This document shows, in pieces, positions 1-11,241 of a DNA stretch of 64,000 nucleotides. The DNA lies in NCBI RefSeq assembly GCF_900289145.1, contig NZ_OKQO01000002.1, forward strand, positions 62,001 to 126,000, read 5' to 3'. Position numbers and translations under genes: made by a program. Positions within the stretch are counted from its first letter, which is position 1. Each line of letters starts with the position of its first letter. The notes beneath the pieces are model-generated. The model was not told the DNA's origin. It saw only the letters and a program-made list of their open reading frames with translations, and searched no databases. Source of the DNA: Neobittarella massiliensis (ex Bilen et al. 2018). GTDB lineage: Bacteria; Bacillota; Clostridia; Oscillospirales; Ruminococcaceae.

Positions 1-1
1 C

Positions 2-2272
2 GAGGATAGAGATGCGTGCGACTGTGCCGGCTACAAAACGATCGCCACTGTGTACGACAGCGAATTGTGCGACAGCCCCGAGCTGTTGGACCTCATCGAC
101 TACTTAAAAGAGTCCACCTTCTGCACCTGGTACGACGCGGCCAAAGCCATTTTGCCCGCCGGGGCCGGGGTGCACATCCGCGAGTACCTGCAGCTCACCG
201 CCCCCGATACCGCCCCCCGGTCCGAGACCGAGGCCCGGGTGCTCGACTGTCTGGCCGCACAGGGCGGCCGGGCCGAGCTGCGGGCGCTGTGCCGCCAGCT
301 GGAGCTGGAGCCCGGCGACCGCGCGATCGCTGAGCTCCTGCGCCGGGGGGCGCTGCTCAAAACGGCCGAGAACCGCCGCCGCTACGTCAGCGACCAAGCC
401 ACCAGCATCGCCGCCACCGCCGGCTATTCGGGCAAGCTCACCGCCAAACAGCAGCAGCTCTACCAGCTGCTGGCTCCCTGCGGCAATACCGGTATGCCGC
501 TGCGCGCGGCGCTGTACCAGACCGGGGTCACCCGCTCGGTGGCCGACCGGCTGGTGCGCGCCGGCGCCGCCCGCTACTTCGAGCAGTACGACTACAAAGA
601 GGTGTTCACTGTAGAAAGCGGCGGCGAGCAGCCGGTGCAGCTCACCTGCGCCCAGCAGCAGATCGCCGCTGATATCCGGGGCCGTATGGACAGCGGCAGC
701 TGGGGCTGCGACCTGCTCTACGGGGTCACCGGCTCCGGTAAAACGGTGGTGTTCGTCGACCTCATCCGCCACGCGCTCGAGCAGGGGCGGCAGGCTATGC
801 TGCTGGTGCCCGAGATCTCGCTCACCCCCCAGGTGATCACCCGCTTTAAAAAGCTCTTTGGCCAGCGGGTGGCGGTCATCCACTCGGCGCTCTCGGTGGG
901 CCAGCGGCTCAGCGAGTACCGGCGCATCCGTCAAAAAGAGGCCGATATCGTCATCGGCACCCGCTCGGCAGTGTTTGCCCCACTCGAAAACATCGGTCTC
1001 ATCGTCCTCGACGAGGAGCAGGAGAGCAGCTATCACTCCGACTCGGCCCCCCGCTACCACGCCCGCGATGTGGCCTGCTGGCGGGCCCGCCGCCACGGTG
1101 CCCAGGTGGTGCTGGCCTCGGCCACCCCCAGCATCGACACCTATTACCGCGCCAAAAAAGGCGAGATCGCACTCTACCAGCTGCCGGCCCGCTACGCCGG
1201 TGCGCAGCTGCCCCAGGTACAGATGGTGGATATGCGGGCCGAGATGGCCGCCGGCGCGGTGGAAGATCTGTCGCGCCCCCTGCGCCGCGAGCTGCAAAAA
1301 AACCTGCAGGCCGGCAAGCAGAGCATCCTGCTGCTCAACCGCCGAGGGTACCACACCTCGGCCACCTGTCCCACCTGCGGGGCGGTGGCCAAGTGCCCCC
1401 ACTGCGACATACCGCTCACCTATCACCGGGCCAACGGGCGGCTCATGTGCCATTACTGCGGCTACTCGGTGCCTATGGCCACCTGCTGTGACAACTGCGG
1501 CGAACCCCATCTGCGCCTGCTTGGCGCCGGCACCCAAAAGCTGGAGGACGAGCTGGAAAAGGCGCTGCCCGGGGCCCGCATCCTGCGTATGGACACCGAT
1601 ACCACCGCCTCCAAAAACGCCCACCGCACCTTTTTAGAGGCTTTTTCCCGCGGCGAATACGATGTGCTGGTGGGCACCCAGATGGTGGCCAAGGGGCTCG
1701 ATTTTCCCGGCGTCACGCTGGTGGGGGTGCTGGGTATCGACAACCTTCTGGCCGGCACCAGCTACCAGAGCTACGAGCGCTGTTTTTCACTGGTCACCCA
1801 GGTGGTGGGCCGCGGCGGCCGCGGGGCCGATGCCGGCCGCGCCATCCTGCAGACCTTCGACCCGCAAAACCGGGTGCTGCAGCTGGCCGCCAAGCAGGAC
1901 TACGACACCTTCGCTACGGAGGAGCTGCAGGCCCGCCGCTATCTGCTCTATCCGCCCTACTGCCACATGGCCATGTTCTCGCTCTCGGCCACCCAGCGCG
2001 AGAGCTGCCTGCAGGCCGGCCGGGCGCTGATGGAGATACTGGGTCAGCTGGCCACCGGCGAGTATGCGGGGCTGCCGCTGCGGCTCATGGGCCCCACCCC
2101 GTTTCTGGTCGAGCGGGTCGGCGACCGCTACCGCTACAAGATCATCGCCAAGTGCCGCAAAGACGCCCGCACCCGCCAGCTGTTTCGCACCGCGATCCTG
2201 CAGCTGGCCGAGCAAAAAAAGCTGTTCGGGGTGCGTTTAGCAGTCGATTTCTGGCCGCAAGGCGAGATTTAA
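2..2272 (+). CDS. priA: Primosomal protein N' (PriA helicase), 5'-truncated by window
   Basis: This is the 3'->5' DNA helicase that reloads the replisome at stalled forks. The reading frame is open back to base 2 without a convincing start, and the N-terminal DNA-binding part is incomplete, so the gene begins before the window. The Walker A motif GVTGSGKT lies near base 722 and the DEEQ box near 1011. The paired-cysteine zinc region (CPTC, CPHC, CHYC, CDNC) spans about 1368-1500, between the helicase lobes as in known PriA. The helicase-C part contains GTQMVAKGLDFP. It heads the classical Firmicutes priA-def-fmt-rsmB-rlmN run. Only the missing N-terminus is unusual, and that is an artefact of the window edge. 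Confidence 0.95.
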   Translation, partial: EDRDACDCAGYKTIATVYDSELCDSPELLDLIDYLKESTFCTWYDAAKAILPAGAGVHIREYLQLTAPDTAPRSETEARVLDCLAAQGGRAELRALCRQLELEPGDRAIAELLRRGALLKTAENRRRYVSDQATSIAATAGYSGKLTAKQQQLYQLLAPCGNTGMPLRAALYQTGVTRSVADRLVRAGAARYFEQYDYKEVFTVESGGEQPVQLTCAQQQIAADIRGRMDSGSWGCDLLYGVTGSGKTVVFVDLIRHALEQGRQAMLLVPEISLTPQVITRFKKLFGQRVAVIHSALSVGQRLSEYRRIRQKEADIVIGTRSAVFAPLENIGLIVLDEEQESSYHSDSAPRYHARDVACWRARRHGAQVVLASATPSIDTYYRAKKGEIALYQLPARYAGAQLPQVQMVDMRAEMAAGAVEDLSRPLRRELQKNLQAGKQSILLLNRRGYHTSATCPTCGAVAKCPHCDIPLTYHRANGRLMCHYCGYSVPMATCCDNCGEPHLRLLGAGTQKLEDELEKALPGARILRMDTDTTASKNAHRTFLEAFSRGEYDVLVGTQMVAKGLDFPGVTLVGVLGIDNLLAGTSYQSYERCFSLVTQVVGRGGRGADAGRAILQTFDPQNRVLQLAAKQDYDTFATEELQARRYLLYPPYCHMAMFSLSATQRESCLQAGRALMEILGQLATGEYAGLPLRLMGPTPFLVERVGDRYRYKIIAKCRKDARTRQLFRTAILQLAEQKKLFGVRLAVDFWPQGEI

Positions 2273-2298
2273 GGCCCGAAGTAACAGTTTATTAACAA

Positions 2299-2335
2299 TT
2301 GAGAAACCAAACCGCATCCGCCCGGATGCTATAAT
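2299..2335 (+). promoter_or_regulatory. Possible weak promoter before def
   Basis: In the 156-base gap after priA there is a perfect -10 hexamer TATAAT (2330-2335). The only -35-like TTGAGA (2299-2304) lies 25 bases away, which is too far for normal spacing. It may allow transcription of def-fmt independent of priA, but a good -35 is missing. Confidence 0.3.
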
Positions 2336-2428
2336 AAGAGCACTGCAAAAGTACTGCGCAGCCGCATCGCACTGCGGTTTTACGGCATATTTACCGGGGC
2401 GCGCCCCACAGATATAGGAGATGAAACG

Positions 2429-2947
2429 ATGGCATACCGCAATATTTTGACCAAAGAGCAGGAGATCCTGCGCAAAAAGAGCCGCCGGGTCGAGGTGTTC
2501 GACGACAAGCTGGCCACCCTGATCGACGACATGTATCAGACGCTGGAACAGGCCGAAGGCGCCGGCCTGGCCGCCCCGCAGGTAGGCGTTTTGCGCCGGG
2601 TAGTAGTCATCAATGTGGGCGATGGCCCCATGGAGCTGGTAAACCCCGAGATCCTCTGGACCGAGGGGGAGGATGACGGTCTGGAGGGCTGCCTGTCATT
2701 TCCCGGACAGTGGGGCTTTGTGGTGCGCCCGCATAAATTGCGGGTGCGCTTTCAGGACCGCACCGGCGCCGTGCACGAAGAGGAAGGCGAGGACCTGTTT
2801 GCCCGCTGCGTGTGCCACGAGCTGGACCATTTAGACGGCGTTTTGTATGTGGACAAAGCCGAGAAGATGCTCACCCAGGAAGAGCTGGAGGAGCTGGTGG
2901 CCGAGAAGCAGGCCGAGTACGAGGCCGAGCAGGAGCAGGCGCACTGA
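2429..2947 (+). CDS. def: Peptide deformylase
   Basis: This metalloenzyme removes the formyl group from the N-terminal Met of nascent proteins. All three family motifs are present: GAGLAAPQ (residues 44-51), EGCLS (86-90, metal-binding Cys) and HELDH (130-134, two metal His and the catalytic Glu). The length of 172 aa is a little above the usual ~150-170. A clear ribosome site (AGGAG) precedes the ATG. It is directly followed by fmt, the enzyme that adds the formyl group, which is the standard pairing. Confidence 0.97.
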   Translation: MAYRNILTKEQEILRKKSRRVEVFDDKLATLIDDMYQTLEQAEGAGLAAPQVGVLRRVVVINVGDGPMELVNPEILWTEGEDDGLEGCLSFPGQWGFVVRPHKLRVRFQDRTGAVHEEEGEDLFARCVCHELDHLDGVLYVDKAEKMLTQEELEELVAEKQAEYEAEQEQAH

Positions 2948-2967
2948 GCAGATAAGGGGGCCGATTT

Positions 2968-3915
2968 ATGAACATCGTCTTTATGGGCACACCGGAGTTT
3001 GCTGCTGTCAGCCTGCAGGCGCTGGCCGACAGCGGGCACCGGGTCGTCGCCGCATTTACCCAGCCGGATAAGCCGGTCGGGCGCAAAAAAGTACTCACTG
3101 CACCGCCGGTCAAACAGCTGGCGCAACAGCTCGGCATCCCGGTATACCAGCCCACCTCGGTCAAAAAAGCCGAGACGATTGAACTGCTGGCCAGCCTGCA
3201 GCCCGACCTCATCGCCGTGGTGGCCTACGGCAAAATACTGCCTCAGCAGGTCATCGATCTGCCGCCGCTGGGCTGTATCAACGTCCACGGCTCGCTGCTG
3301 CCCAAATACCGGGGCGCCGCACCTATCCAGTGGTCGGTGATAAACGGGGAGAAGACGACGGGCGTCACCACTATGTATATGGACGCCGGTCTCGACACCG
3401 GCGACATGATCTACACCGACACCGTCGAGATCGGCGGGGACGAGACCTCCGGCCAGCTGTATCAGCGCCTGGCCAAGGTGGGGGCCGATCTGCTCCTCAA
3501 AACGCTCACGGGCATCGCCGACGGCACCGCGCCCCGTCAAAAGCAGGACGACAGTCAGTCCACCTACGCCCCCATGCTGGACAAGCAGATCGCCGAGCTC
3601 GACTTCTCGCTTACGGCACAGCAGGTACACGATCACATTCGCGGCCTAAATCCCTGGCCGGTAGCCCATACTTTTTTTGACGGCAAAAAGCTCAAGGTAT
3701 TTTCCTCTCGGGTGATTTCGGGCGCTGCCGGCACCGCCGCCGGCCAGCTGACCGCCGACGGCACACTGCAGGTGGCCTGCGGCGACGGCGGAGTCGTAGC
3801 CCTGACAGATGTATTGCTCGAGGGGTCAAAGCGCATGAGCGCAGAGCAGTTCTTGCAGGGGCACGGTGCAAAGTGCCGCCGCGGGCTGCAGCTGGGCCGC
3901 AAAATGGGGGAATAG
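2968..3915 (+). CDS. fmt: Methionyl-tRNA formyltransferase
   Basis: It transfers a formyl group from 10-formyl-tetrahydrofolate to initiator Met-tRNA. The N-terminal Rossmann-type formyltransferase domain shows GTPEFA (7-12) and the family signature HGSLLPKYRGAAPI (107-120) with the catalytic His and folate-contacting loop. The C-terminal domain follows from about residue 205. The 315 aa length is normal. It starts 20 bases after def and is cotranscribed with it. Confidence 0.97.
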   Translation: MNIVFMGTPEFAAVSLQALADSGHRVVAAFTQPDKPVGRKKVLTAPPVKQLAQQLGIPVYQPTSVKKAETIELLASLQPDLIAVVAYGKILPQQVIDLPPLGCINVHGSLLPKYRGAAPIQWSVINGEKTTGVTTMYMDAGLDTGDMIYTDTVEIGGDETSGQLYQRLAKVGADLLLKTLTGIADGTAPRQKQDDSQSTYAPMLDKQIAELDFSLTAQQVHDHIRGLNPWPVAHTFFDGKKLKVFSSRVISGAAGTAAGQLTADGTLQVACGDGGVVALTDVLLEGSKRMSAEQFLQGHGAKCRRGLQLGRKMGE

Positions 3916-3937
3916 CCCCCAAAAAGGAGGGGCATAC

Positions 3938-4633
3938 ATGCCTTTTTTCTACTTTGACTACTACTATCTGCTGCTGGTGGTCCCCGCACTGCTCATCACC
4001 GTGTGGGCCCAGTACAAGGTAAAGTCCACCTTTGCCCGCTACGGCCGGGTGCTCTCCAGCCGTGGCATCAGCGGCAGCCGCGCGGCAGAGGATATCCTGC
4101 GCGGGGCCGGCCTTTACGATATCCGGGTCGAGCCGGTGGCCGGCAGCCTTACCGACCACTACGATCCGCGCGCCGGGGTCATCCGCCTCTCGCAGGATGT
4201 GTACGGTTCCACATCGGTGGCCTCCATCGGGGTCGCCGCACACGAGGCCGGGCATGCGCTGCAGCACGCCGAGCACTACGCGCCGCTAAAACTGCGCAAT
4301 GCTATCATCCCACTCACCAATTTGGGCTCCACGCTGTCGATCCCGCTGGTGCTCATCGGCTATTTCATGGGCGCGCAGCCGCTGGTAACTGCCGGTATCG
4401 TGCTGTTTTCCCTGGTGGTGGTATTCCAGCTCATCACGCTGCCGGTAGAGTTTAACGCCTCCCGCCGGGCCATCGCCATCATCGGCCAACAGGCCATGCT
4501 CTCCAGCGAGGAGCTGCAGGGGGCCAAAAAGGTGCTCACCGCCGCCGCGCTCACCTATGTGGCGTCGCTCTTGGTATCGCTGGCCAACCTGTTGCGGCTG
4601 GTGCTGCTGTTCGGCCGCCGCCGCAACGACTAG
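3938..4633 (+). CDS. YugP-type zinc metallopeptidase, membrane bound
   Basis: The 231-aa membrane protein carries HEAGH (102-106), the zinc-binding and catalytic motif of the YugP/neutral Zn metallopeptidase family. A hydrophobic segment lies at residues 10-24 and further membrane helices at about 125-165 and 205-225. The start is set at the ATG behind AAAAAGGAGGG; upstream in-frame codons lie inside fmt. The substrate is not known for this family. Its position between fmt and rsmB is common in Clostridia. Confidence 0.88.
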   Translation: MPFFYFDYYYLLLVVPALLITVWAQYKVKSTFARYGRVLSSRGISGSRAAEDILRGAGLYDIRVEPVAGSLTDHYDPRAGVIRLSQDVYGSTSVASIGVAAHEAGHALQHAEHYAPLKLRNAIIPLTNLGSTLSIPLVLIGYFMGAQPLVTAGIVLFSLVVVFQLITLPVEFNASRRAIAIIGQQAMLSSEELQGAKKVLTAAALTYVASLLVSLANLLRLVLLFGRRRND

Positions 4634-4658
4634 ATGCAAGCAAAAAGGAGGGCTGCAC

Positions 4659-5978
4659 ATGGCAGCTGGGCAACAAAACCCCCGACTGGTAGCCGTACAG
4701 GTGCTCACCCGGTGCGAGGACGGCGGCTACGTCGATGCAGCTCTCGATGCCGCCCTGCAAAAAAGCGGGCTGCCGGCCAAAGAGCGGGCGCTGTGCACCC
4801 GCATGGTCTATGGGGTCACCGCCGCCCGCCGTCGGCTGGATGCGCAGCTCGCAGGGTACTGTGCGGGCAAAAAGCTCACCCCGCCGATTTGTAACACGCT
4901 GCGGCTGGGCCTGTACCAGCTGCAGTCGATGGATGGGGTGCCCGATGCCGCCGCCGTCAACGAGACCGTGCGGCTGCCGGCTCTGCTGCGGCAAAAAAGC
5001 GCCACCGGTCTGGTCAATGCCGTGTTGCGCCGTTACCTGCGCGATGGCAAACCCACTTATAGCGGCAGCGACCTGTCGGTGCGCTATTCGGTAGAGCCCT
5101 GGATCGCCAAGATGTGGTGTAAGGCCTACGGAGAGGAGCAGACACGCCAGCTGCTGGCCCGTTTCGAGGGCGAGTTTCCCACGTTCATCCGGGTCAATAC
5201 GCTCCGGACTACCGCCCCAGACCTGATCCGGCGTCTCTCTGATGAGGGGCTGACAGCCGAGCCCACCGCGCTGCCAAACTGCCTGCTCTTGCGTCGCACC
5301 GGCTACCTGCCGGAGCTGCCCAGCTTTGCCGAGGGGCTGTTTCATGTACAGGACCTCTCATCGCAGTACTGCTGCCAGGCGCTGGGCGCCCAGCCCGGCG
5401 ACACGGTACTCGACTGCTGCGCCGCCCCCGGCGGCAAGAGCTTTACTGTCGCCCAGTACATGGGCGGCCAGGGGCGGCTCTGCTCTTTCGATATCTGGGC
5501 ACAAAAACTGCCCAAGATCGAAGATGGCGCCCGGCGCCTGGGCATCACAAACCTCACTGCCGCCTGCCACGACGCCACCACCCCCTATACCGGGGTGCCG
5601 CTGGCCGACAAGATACTGTGCGACGTGCCCTGCTCGGGGTTGGGTATCCTGGGCAAAAAGCCCGACTTGCGCTACAAGCAGCGCGGCGAGATCAAAGATC
5701 TGCCCGATCTGCAGCTGCGCATCTTAAAACAGGCGGCAGAACAGCTGCGCCCCGGCGGCGTGCTGGTGTACTCCACCTGTACCCTCAGCCCCAACGAAAA
5801 TCAGGGCGTGGTGGGCAAATTCCTGCGCGACTGCCCCGACTTTACCGCCGTCGATCTCACCGGTCTGTGTCCCGGCGCCGCCGTCACCGACGGCATGGCT
5901 ACACTGCTGCCCCATCAAACGGGCAGCGACGGCTTTTTTATCGCCAAACTGAAAAGGGGAACCCCATGCAACAGATAA
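4659..5978 (+). CDS. rsmB: 16S rRNA (cytosine-967-C5) methyltransferase RsmB
   Basis: It methylates C967 of 16S rRNA using S-adenosylmethionine. An N-terminal NusB-like RNA-binding domain (about residues 5-130) is followed by the Sun/NOP2 methyltransferase domain. The SAM-binding motif is DCCAAPGGKS (about 250), and the two catalytic cysteines sit in DVPCSG (about 321) and STCTL (about 372). The ATG behind AAAAAGGAGGG is taken as start. The 3' end overlaps rlmN by 13 bases, indicating translational coupling. Confidence 0.95.
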   Translation: MAAGQQNPRLVAVQVLTRCEDGGYVDAALDAALQKSGLPAKERALCTRMVYGVTAARRRLDAQLAGYCAGKKLTPPICNTLRLGLYQLQSMDGVPDAAAVNETVRLPALLRQKSATGLVNAVLRRYLRDGKPTYSGSDLSVRYSVEPWIAKMWCKAYGEEQTRQLLARFEGEFPTFIRVNTLRTTAPDLIRRLSDEGLTAEPTALPNCLLLRRTGYLPELPSFAEGLFHVQDLSSQYCCQALGAQPGDTVLDCCAAPGGKSFTVAQYMGGQGRLCSFDIWAQKLPKIEDGARRLGITNLTAACHDATTPYTGVPLADKILCDVPCSGLGILGKKPDLRYKQRGEIKDLPDLQLRILKQAAEQLRPGGVLVYSTCTLSPNENQGVVGKFLRDCPDFTAVDLTGLCPGAAVTDGMATLLPHQTGSDGFFIAKLKRGTPCNR

Positions 5979-6988
5979 ATGGTCTCTCTTATGCACAGGT
6001 AGAAGAGCTGGTCAAGGCGTGCGGCCAACCGGCCTACCGCGCCGGCCAGCTGTTTGGCTGGCTGCACCAAAAGCGCGCCGCCGCCTTCGAGGATATGAAA
6101 AACCTGCCCAAGGCCTTTCGCGAGCAGCTGGCAGAGCGCGGCACCATCGCCAAAGTGACCATCGAGAAAAAGCTGGTCTCCCAGCTCGACGGCACCGTAA
6201 AATACCTGTTTTCACTGCCCGACGGCGAGACGGTAGAATGCGTGGTCATGCGGTATAAGCACGGCCTGTCCATCTGTCTCTCCACCCAGGTGGGCTGCAA
6301 AATGGGCTGCAGTTTCTGCGCATCCACACTGGCCGGCTATGTGCGCGATCTCACCGCCGCCGAGATACTCGATCAGATCTACACTGCCGCCGATGATCTG
6401 GGCGAGCGCATCGGCAACATCGTGCTCATGGGCATCGGCGAGCCGCTGGACAACTACCAGAACGTGCTGGATTTTATCCGCCTGGTCACCGATAGCCGCG
6501 GTATGGATCTCAGCCCCCGGCACATCACACTTTCTACCTGCGGCATCGTGCCGGGTATTTTAAAGCTGGCCGATGAGGGGCTGCCCATCACGCTCTCCAT
6601 CTCGCTGCACGCGCCAAACGACGTGCTGCGCGATCAGCTGATGCCGGTCAACCGCAAATACCGCATCCACCAGGTGCTCGCCGCCTGCCGCCAATTTGAG
6701 CAAAAGACCGGCCGCCGCATAAGCTTCGAGTATACGCTCATCGACGGGGTCAACGACAGCCGTGACTGCGCCCGGCAGCTGGCCGACCTGTGCCGCGGTC
6801 TCATGTGTCATGTGAACCTGATACCGGTCAATAAAGTACAGGAGACCGGCTACACACAGAGCCATCAGGTCACGCAATTTCAGGCCTGGCTGCAAGACCG
6901 GGGAGTCAACGCCACGGTACGGCGCACACTGGGGCAGGATATCAGTGCCGCCTGCGGCCAGCTGCGCCGCCAGAGCTTGCAACAGTAG
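5966..6988 (+). CDS. rlmN: Dual-specificity 23S rRNA/tRNA adenine-C2 methyltransferase RlmN
   Basis: This radical-SAM enzyme methylates A2503 of 23S rRNA and A37 of some tRNAs. The iron-sulfur triad CKMGCSFC is at Cys111, Cys115 and Cys118. The conserved Cys92 (ECVV) and Cys330 (AACGQL) match the resolving and methyl-carrying cysteines known in the family. The length of 340 aa is typical. The chosen ATG follows AAAAGGGG within the end of rsmB. Confidence 0.96.
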   Translation: MQQINGLSYAQVEELVKACGQPAYRAGQLFGWLHQKRAAAFEDMKNLPKAFREQLAERGTIAKVTIEKKLVSQLDGTVKYLFSLPDGETVECVVMRYKHGLSICLSTQVGCKMGCSFCASTLAGYVRDLTAAEILDQIYTAADDLGERIGNIVLMGIGEPLDNYQNVLDFIRLVTDSRGMDLSPRHITLSTCGIVPGILKLADEGLPITLSISLHAPNDVLRDQLMPVNRKYRIHQVLAACRQFEQKTGRRISFEYTLIDGVNDSRDCARQLADLCRGLMCHVNLIPVNKVQETGYTQSHQVTQFQAWLQDRGVNATVRRTLGQDISAACGQLRRQSLQQ

Positions 6989-7002
6989 TAGGAGGAGACA
7001 GT

Positions 7003-7728
7003 ATGCTTAGGATCGTATCTCAAACCGATACCGGTGTTATGCGGCAGCAAAATCAAGACTGCGCCAAATCCGGCGCTCTGGCCGACGGGACCATCTGGTC
7101 GGTGGTGTGCGACGGTATGGGCGGCGCGGTGGGCGGCGCTATAGCCAGCAAACTGGTGGTCGACGCCTTCGAGCAGTCGGTGGACGAGGGCCTCGACCAG
7201 CTGCCCAGTGGGTCGCTCAAAAACTTTTTAGAGGTGGCCATCTCCCGGGCCAACAACTTGATGATCGACAAGATCATGGAGCAGCCCGAACTGGCTGGCA
7301 TGGGCACCACGCTGGTGGCCTGTGTGGTCAAAGACTCGGTGGCACATATCGCCCATGTGGGCGATTCCCGCGCCTACTTACTGCAAAAAGACGATATCGT
7401 GCAGCTCACCCGCGACCACTCGATGGTACAGGTGCTGGTAGACCAGGGACAGATCTCGCCCGAAGAGGCCAAAAACCACCCCAAGCGCAACGTCATCACC
7501 CGGGCGGTGGGTATCAACCGCAACATAGATATCGACTACGACGAGATCCCTCTGCAGGATGGGGATATCCTGCTTTTGTGCACCGACGGGGTCACCGGTC
7601 ATATCGATGACCGCGAACTCTGGCAGCTGGTGCGCGAACACGACTTTTTCGATGCGGCCCAGGCGCTCATCGACGAGGCCAACGCCCGCGGCGGCAGCGA
7701 CAACTCCACTGCAGTTTTGATCGGTTAG
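7003..7728 (+). CDS. prpC: PP2C-family Ser/Thr protein phosphatase (PrpC/Stp type)
   Basis: It removes phosphate from Ser/Thr and is the partner of the PASTA kinase that follows 13 bases downstream. PP2C motifs are intact: DGMGG (Asp37), GDSRAYL, TDGVTGH and GGSDNST, supplying the metal-binding aspartates. The protein is soluble, 241 aa, with no membrane segment. The rlmN-prpC-prkC-rsgA order is conserved in Firmicutes. Confidence 0.95.
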   Translation: MLRIVSQTDTGVMRQQNQDCAKSGALADGTIWSVVCDGMGGAVGGAIASKLVVDAFEQSVDEGLDQLPSGSLKNFLEVAISRANNLMIDKIMEQPELAGMGTTLVACVVKDSVAHIAHVGDSRAYLLQKDDIVQLTRDHSMVQVLVDQGQISPEEAKNHPKRNVITRAVGINRNIDIDYDEIPLQDGDILLLCTDGVTGHIDDRELWQLVREHDFFDAAQALIDEANARGGSDNSTAVLIG

Positions 7729-7741
7729 GGGGCAGGTCACT

Positions 7742-9556
<1,815 letters not shown>

Positions 9557-9559
9557 CCG

Positions 9560-10438
9560 ATGATGAACGGGCGCATTTTAAAGGCTATAAGCGGCTTTTA
9601 CTATGTACAGTGCGGCAGCGGCCTGATCGAGTGCCGTGCCAAAGGCATTTTTCGCAAGCGCGGCCTCAGCCCGGCAGTGGGCGACGAGGTCACGATCTCG
9701 GTCGATCAAAACGAGAAGGGGGTCATCGAGGAGATCTCCCCCCGTAAAAACGCCTTTATCCGGCCGCCCATGGCCAATATCGACCAGTTCATCGTGGTGG
9801 TGTCGGCAGTCAGTCCGTCGCCCAACCTGTTCGTGGTCGACAAGCTGCTCTCGATCGCCGAATATAAAGATGTCGAGCCGATCATAGTGTTCACCAAGCT
9901 GGATATGGCCCAGCTGCCCGGGGTGGCTGATATTTACCGCCAGGCGGGCTTTACCGTCATCGAGGTGGACTACCAGCAAAAAGCCTGGAAGCAGCAGGTC
10001 CTCGACTGTCTGGCCGGCAAAGTCTCCGCCTTTTGCGGCAATTCGGGGGTGGGCAAATCCACCCTGCTCAACCATCTGGGGCTGGGCCTCTCCCTCAAGA
10101 CCGGCGAGACCAGCGAAAAGCTGGGCCGCGGTCGGCACACAACCCGCCACGTAGAGCTGTTCCAGCTGCCCTTTGGCGGCTATATCGCCGATACGCCAGG
10201 CTTTTCCGATGTGGACCTGCACCGGCAGGAAGGCATATTAAAAGATCAGCTGCAGTACACCTTCCGCGAGATCGCGCCGCTGGTGGGGCAGTGTAAATTC
10301 GTAGGCTGTTCCCACACCTGTGAAAAGGGCTGCGCCGTGCTGGCCGCACTGGAGCAGGGCAAGATCGCCCCCTCCCGCCACCAGAGTTACGTGGCCCTCT
10401 ACCGGGCAGTAAAAGATATCAAAGATTGGCAGCTGTAG
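9560..10438 (+). CDS. rsgA: Small-subunit ribosome biogenesis GTPase RsgA
   Basis: This circularly permuted GTPase helps mature the 30S subunit. An N-terminal OB fold is followed by the G4 motif TKLD (about 111-115), then the P-loop GNSGVGKST (about 160-168) and switch region, in permuted order. The C-terminal zinc knuckle is visible as CKFVGC, SHTCEKGC. It starts four bases after the kinase stop; two adjacent ATG codons are possible starts. Confidence 0.95.
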   Translation: MMNGRILKAISGFYYVQCGSGLIECRAKGIFRKRGLSPAVGDEVTISVDQNEKGVIEEISPRKNAFIRPPMANIDQFIVVVSAVSPSPNLFVVDKLLSIAEYKDVEPIIVFTKLDMAQLPGVADIYRQAGFTVIEVDYQQKAWKQQVLDCLAGKVSAFCGNSGVGKSTLLNHLGLGLSLKTGETSEKLGRGRHTTRHVELFQLPFGGYIADTPGFSDVDLHRQEGILKDQLQYTFREIAPLVGQCKFVGCSHTCEKGCAVLAALEQGKIAPSRHQSYVALYRAVKDIKDWQL

Positions 10439-10560
10439 CGGCCGTGCAGTACGGCGGTCTCGGCGATAAAAATGGGGGACGGCTTTCTTAGCTGTCCCTC
10501 CCTGTGCGAGCGGGCCCCGAGGCCCCAGAGCTCTGTACAGAGAAAGGAAAGTGAAGAGCC
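10439..10560 (+). other. Gap between rsgA and thiN, where rpe usually lies
   Basis: Many Firmicutes have ribulose-phosphate 3-epimerase (rpe) between these two genes, but here only 122 bases separate them. A GC-rich imperfect hairpin (about 10473-10500, GGGGGAC pairing with GTCCCTCCC) is visible. No open reading frame is present. Confidence 0.6.
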
Positions 10561-11190
10561 GTGGAGAAATCGCGCTGTGTAGTGGTGGGGGCCGCCCCCA
10601 TGGAGGAGGTGGACTTTTTGCGGTCGCAAATAGGCCCGCAAGATTTTGTCATCTGCGCCGACGGCGGGTACCGGCACCTGCAAAAAGCCGGCATAACGCC
10701 CGATCTGCTCATGGGCGATCTCGACTCTATCGATGTCCTCCCCGCCAATATCCCCACCGTCAAGTTCGATCCGGTCAAAGATGACACCGACACCCGCATC
10801 GCCCTCAAAGAGGGACTGCGCCGCGGTTTCGAAGATTTCTTGATCTTGGGGGGTACCGGTGCCCGGCTCGATCACACGATCGCCAATTTGCAAAATCTCT
10901 TTTATTTAAAGGCGCAGGGAGCCAGCGGCGTGCTGGCTGATGCCAGCACCCGCGCCTTCATGTTGCAAGACGAAGAGGTGCTGCTGCCCGACGAGGGGTA
11001 TCGCTATCTATCGGTATTCAGTTTCACCCCGCAGTGCCTGGGCGTCAGTTTGCAGGGGGTCAAGTACCCGCTGTCCGGCTACACGATGGAGAGCCATTTT
11101 CCGATTGGGGTCAGCAACGAGTTCACCGACATCTGCTGCAAGATCGGGGTAAAACAAGGTGTTTTGCTGGTGCTTTTGGTGCGGGAATGA
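10561..11190 (+). CDS. thiN: Thiamine diphosphokinase
   Basis: It converts thiamine to thiamine diphosphate using ATP. The family's acidic motifs GDLDS (52-56) and DDTDT (74-78) are present, followed by the C-terminal thiamine-binding beta-sandwich. The length of 209 aa is normal. The start is GTG; the purine-rich stretch upstream is not an ideal ribosome site. Downstream come two microprotein genes. Confidence 0.92.
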   Translation: MEKSRCVVVGAAPMEEVDFLRSQIGPQDFVICADGGYRHLQKAGITPDLLMGDLDSIDVLPANIPTVKFDPVKDDTDTRIALKEGLRRGFEDFLILGGTGARLDHTIANLQNLFYLKAQGASGVLADASTRAFMLQDEEVLLPDEGYRYLSVFSFTPQCLGVSLQGVKYPLSGYTMESHFPIGVSNEFTDICCKIGVKQGVLLVLLVRE

Positions 11191-11241
11191 ACCAAAAACG
11201 CCCCTTCTGTATATACTGTACTAAACAGGCAGGAGGGGGGA

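Noticed and set aside
104-1624. 506-aa open frame on the minus strand inside priA
   Set aside because: Shadow of priA caused by high G+C; low-complexity Gly/Ala/His-rich translation and no ribosome site.
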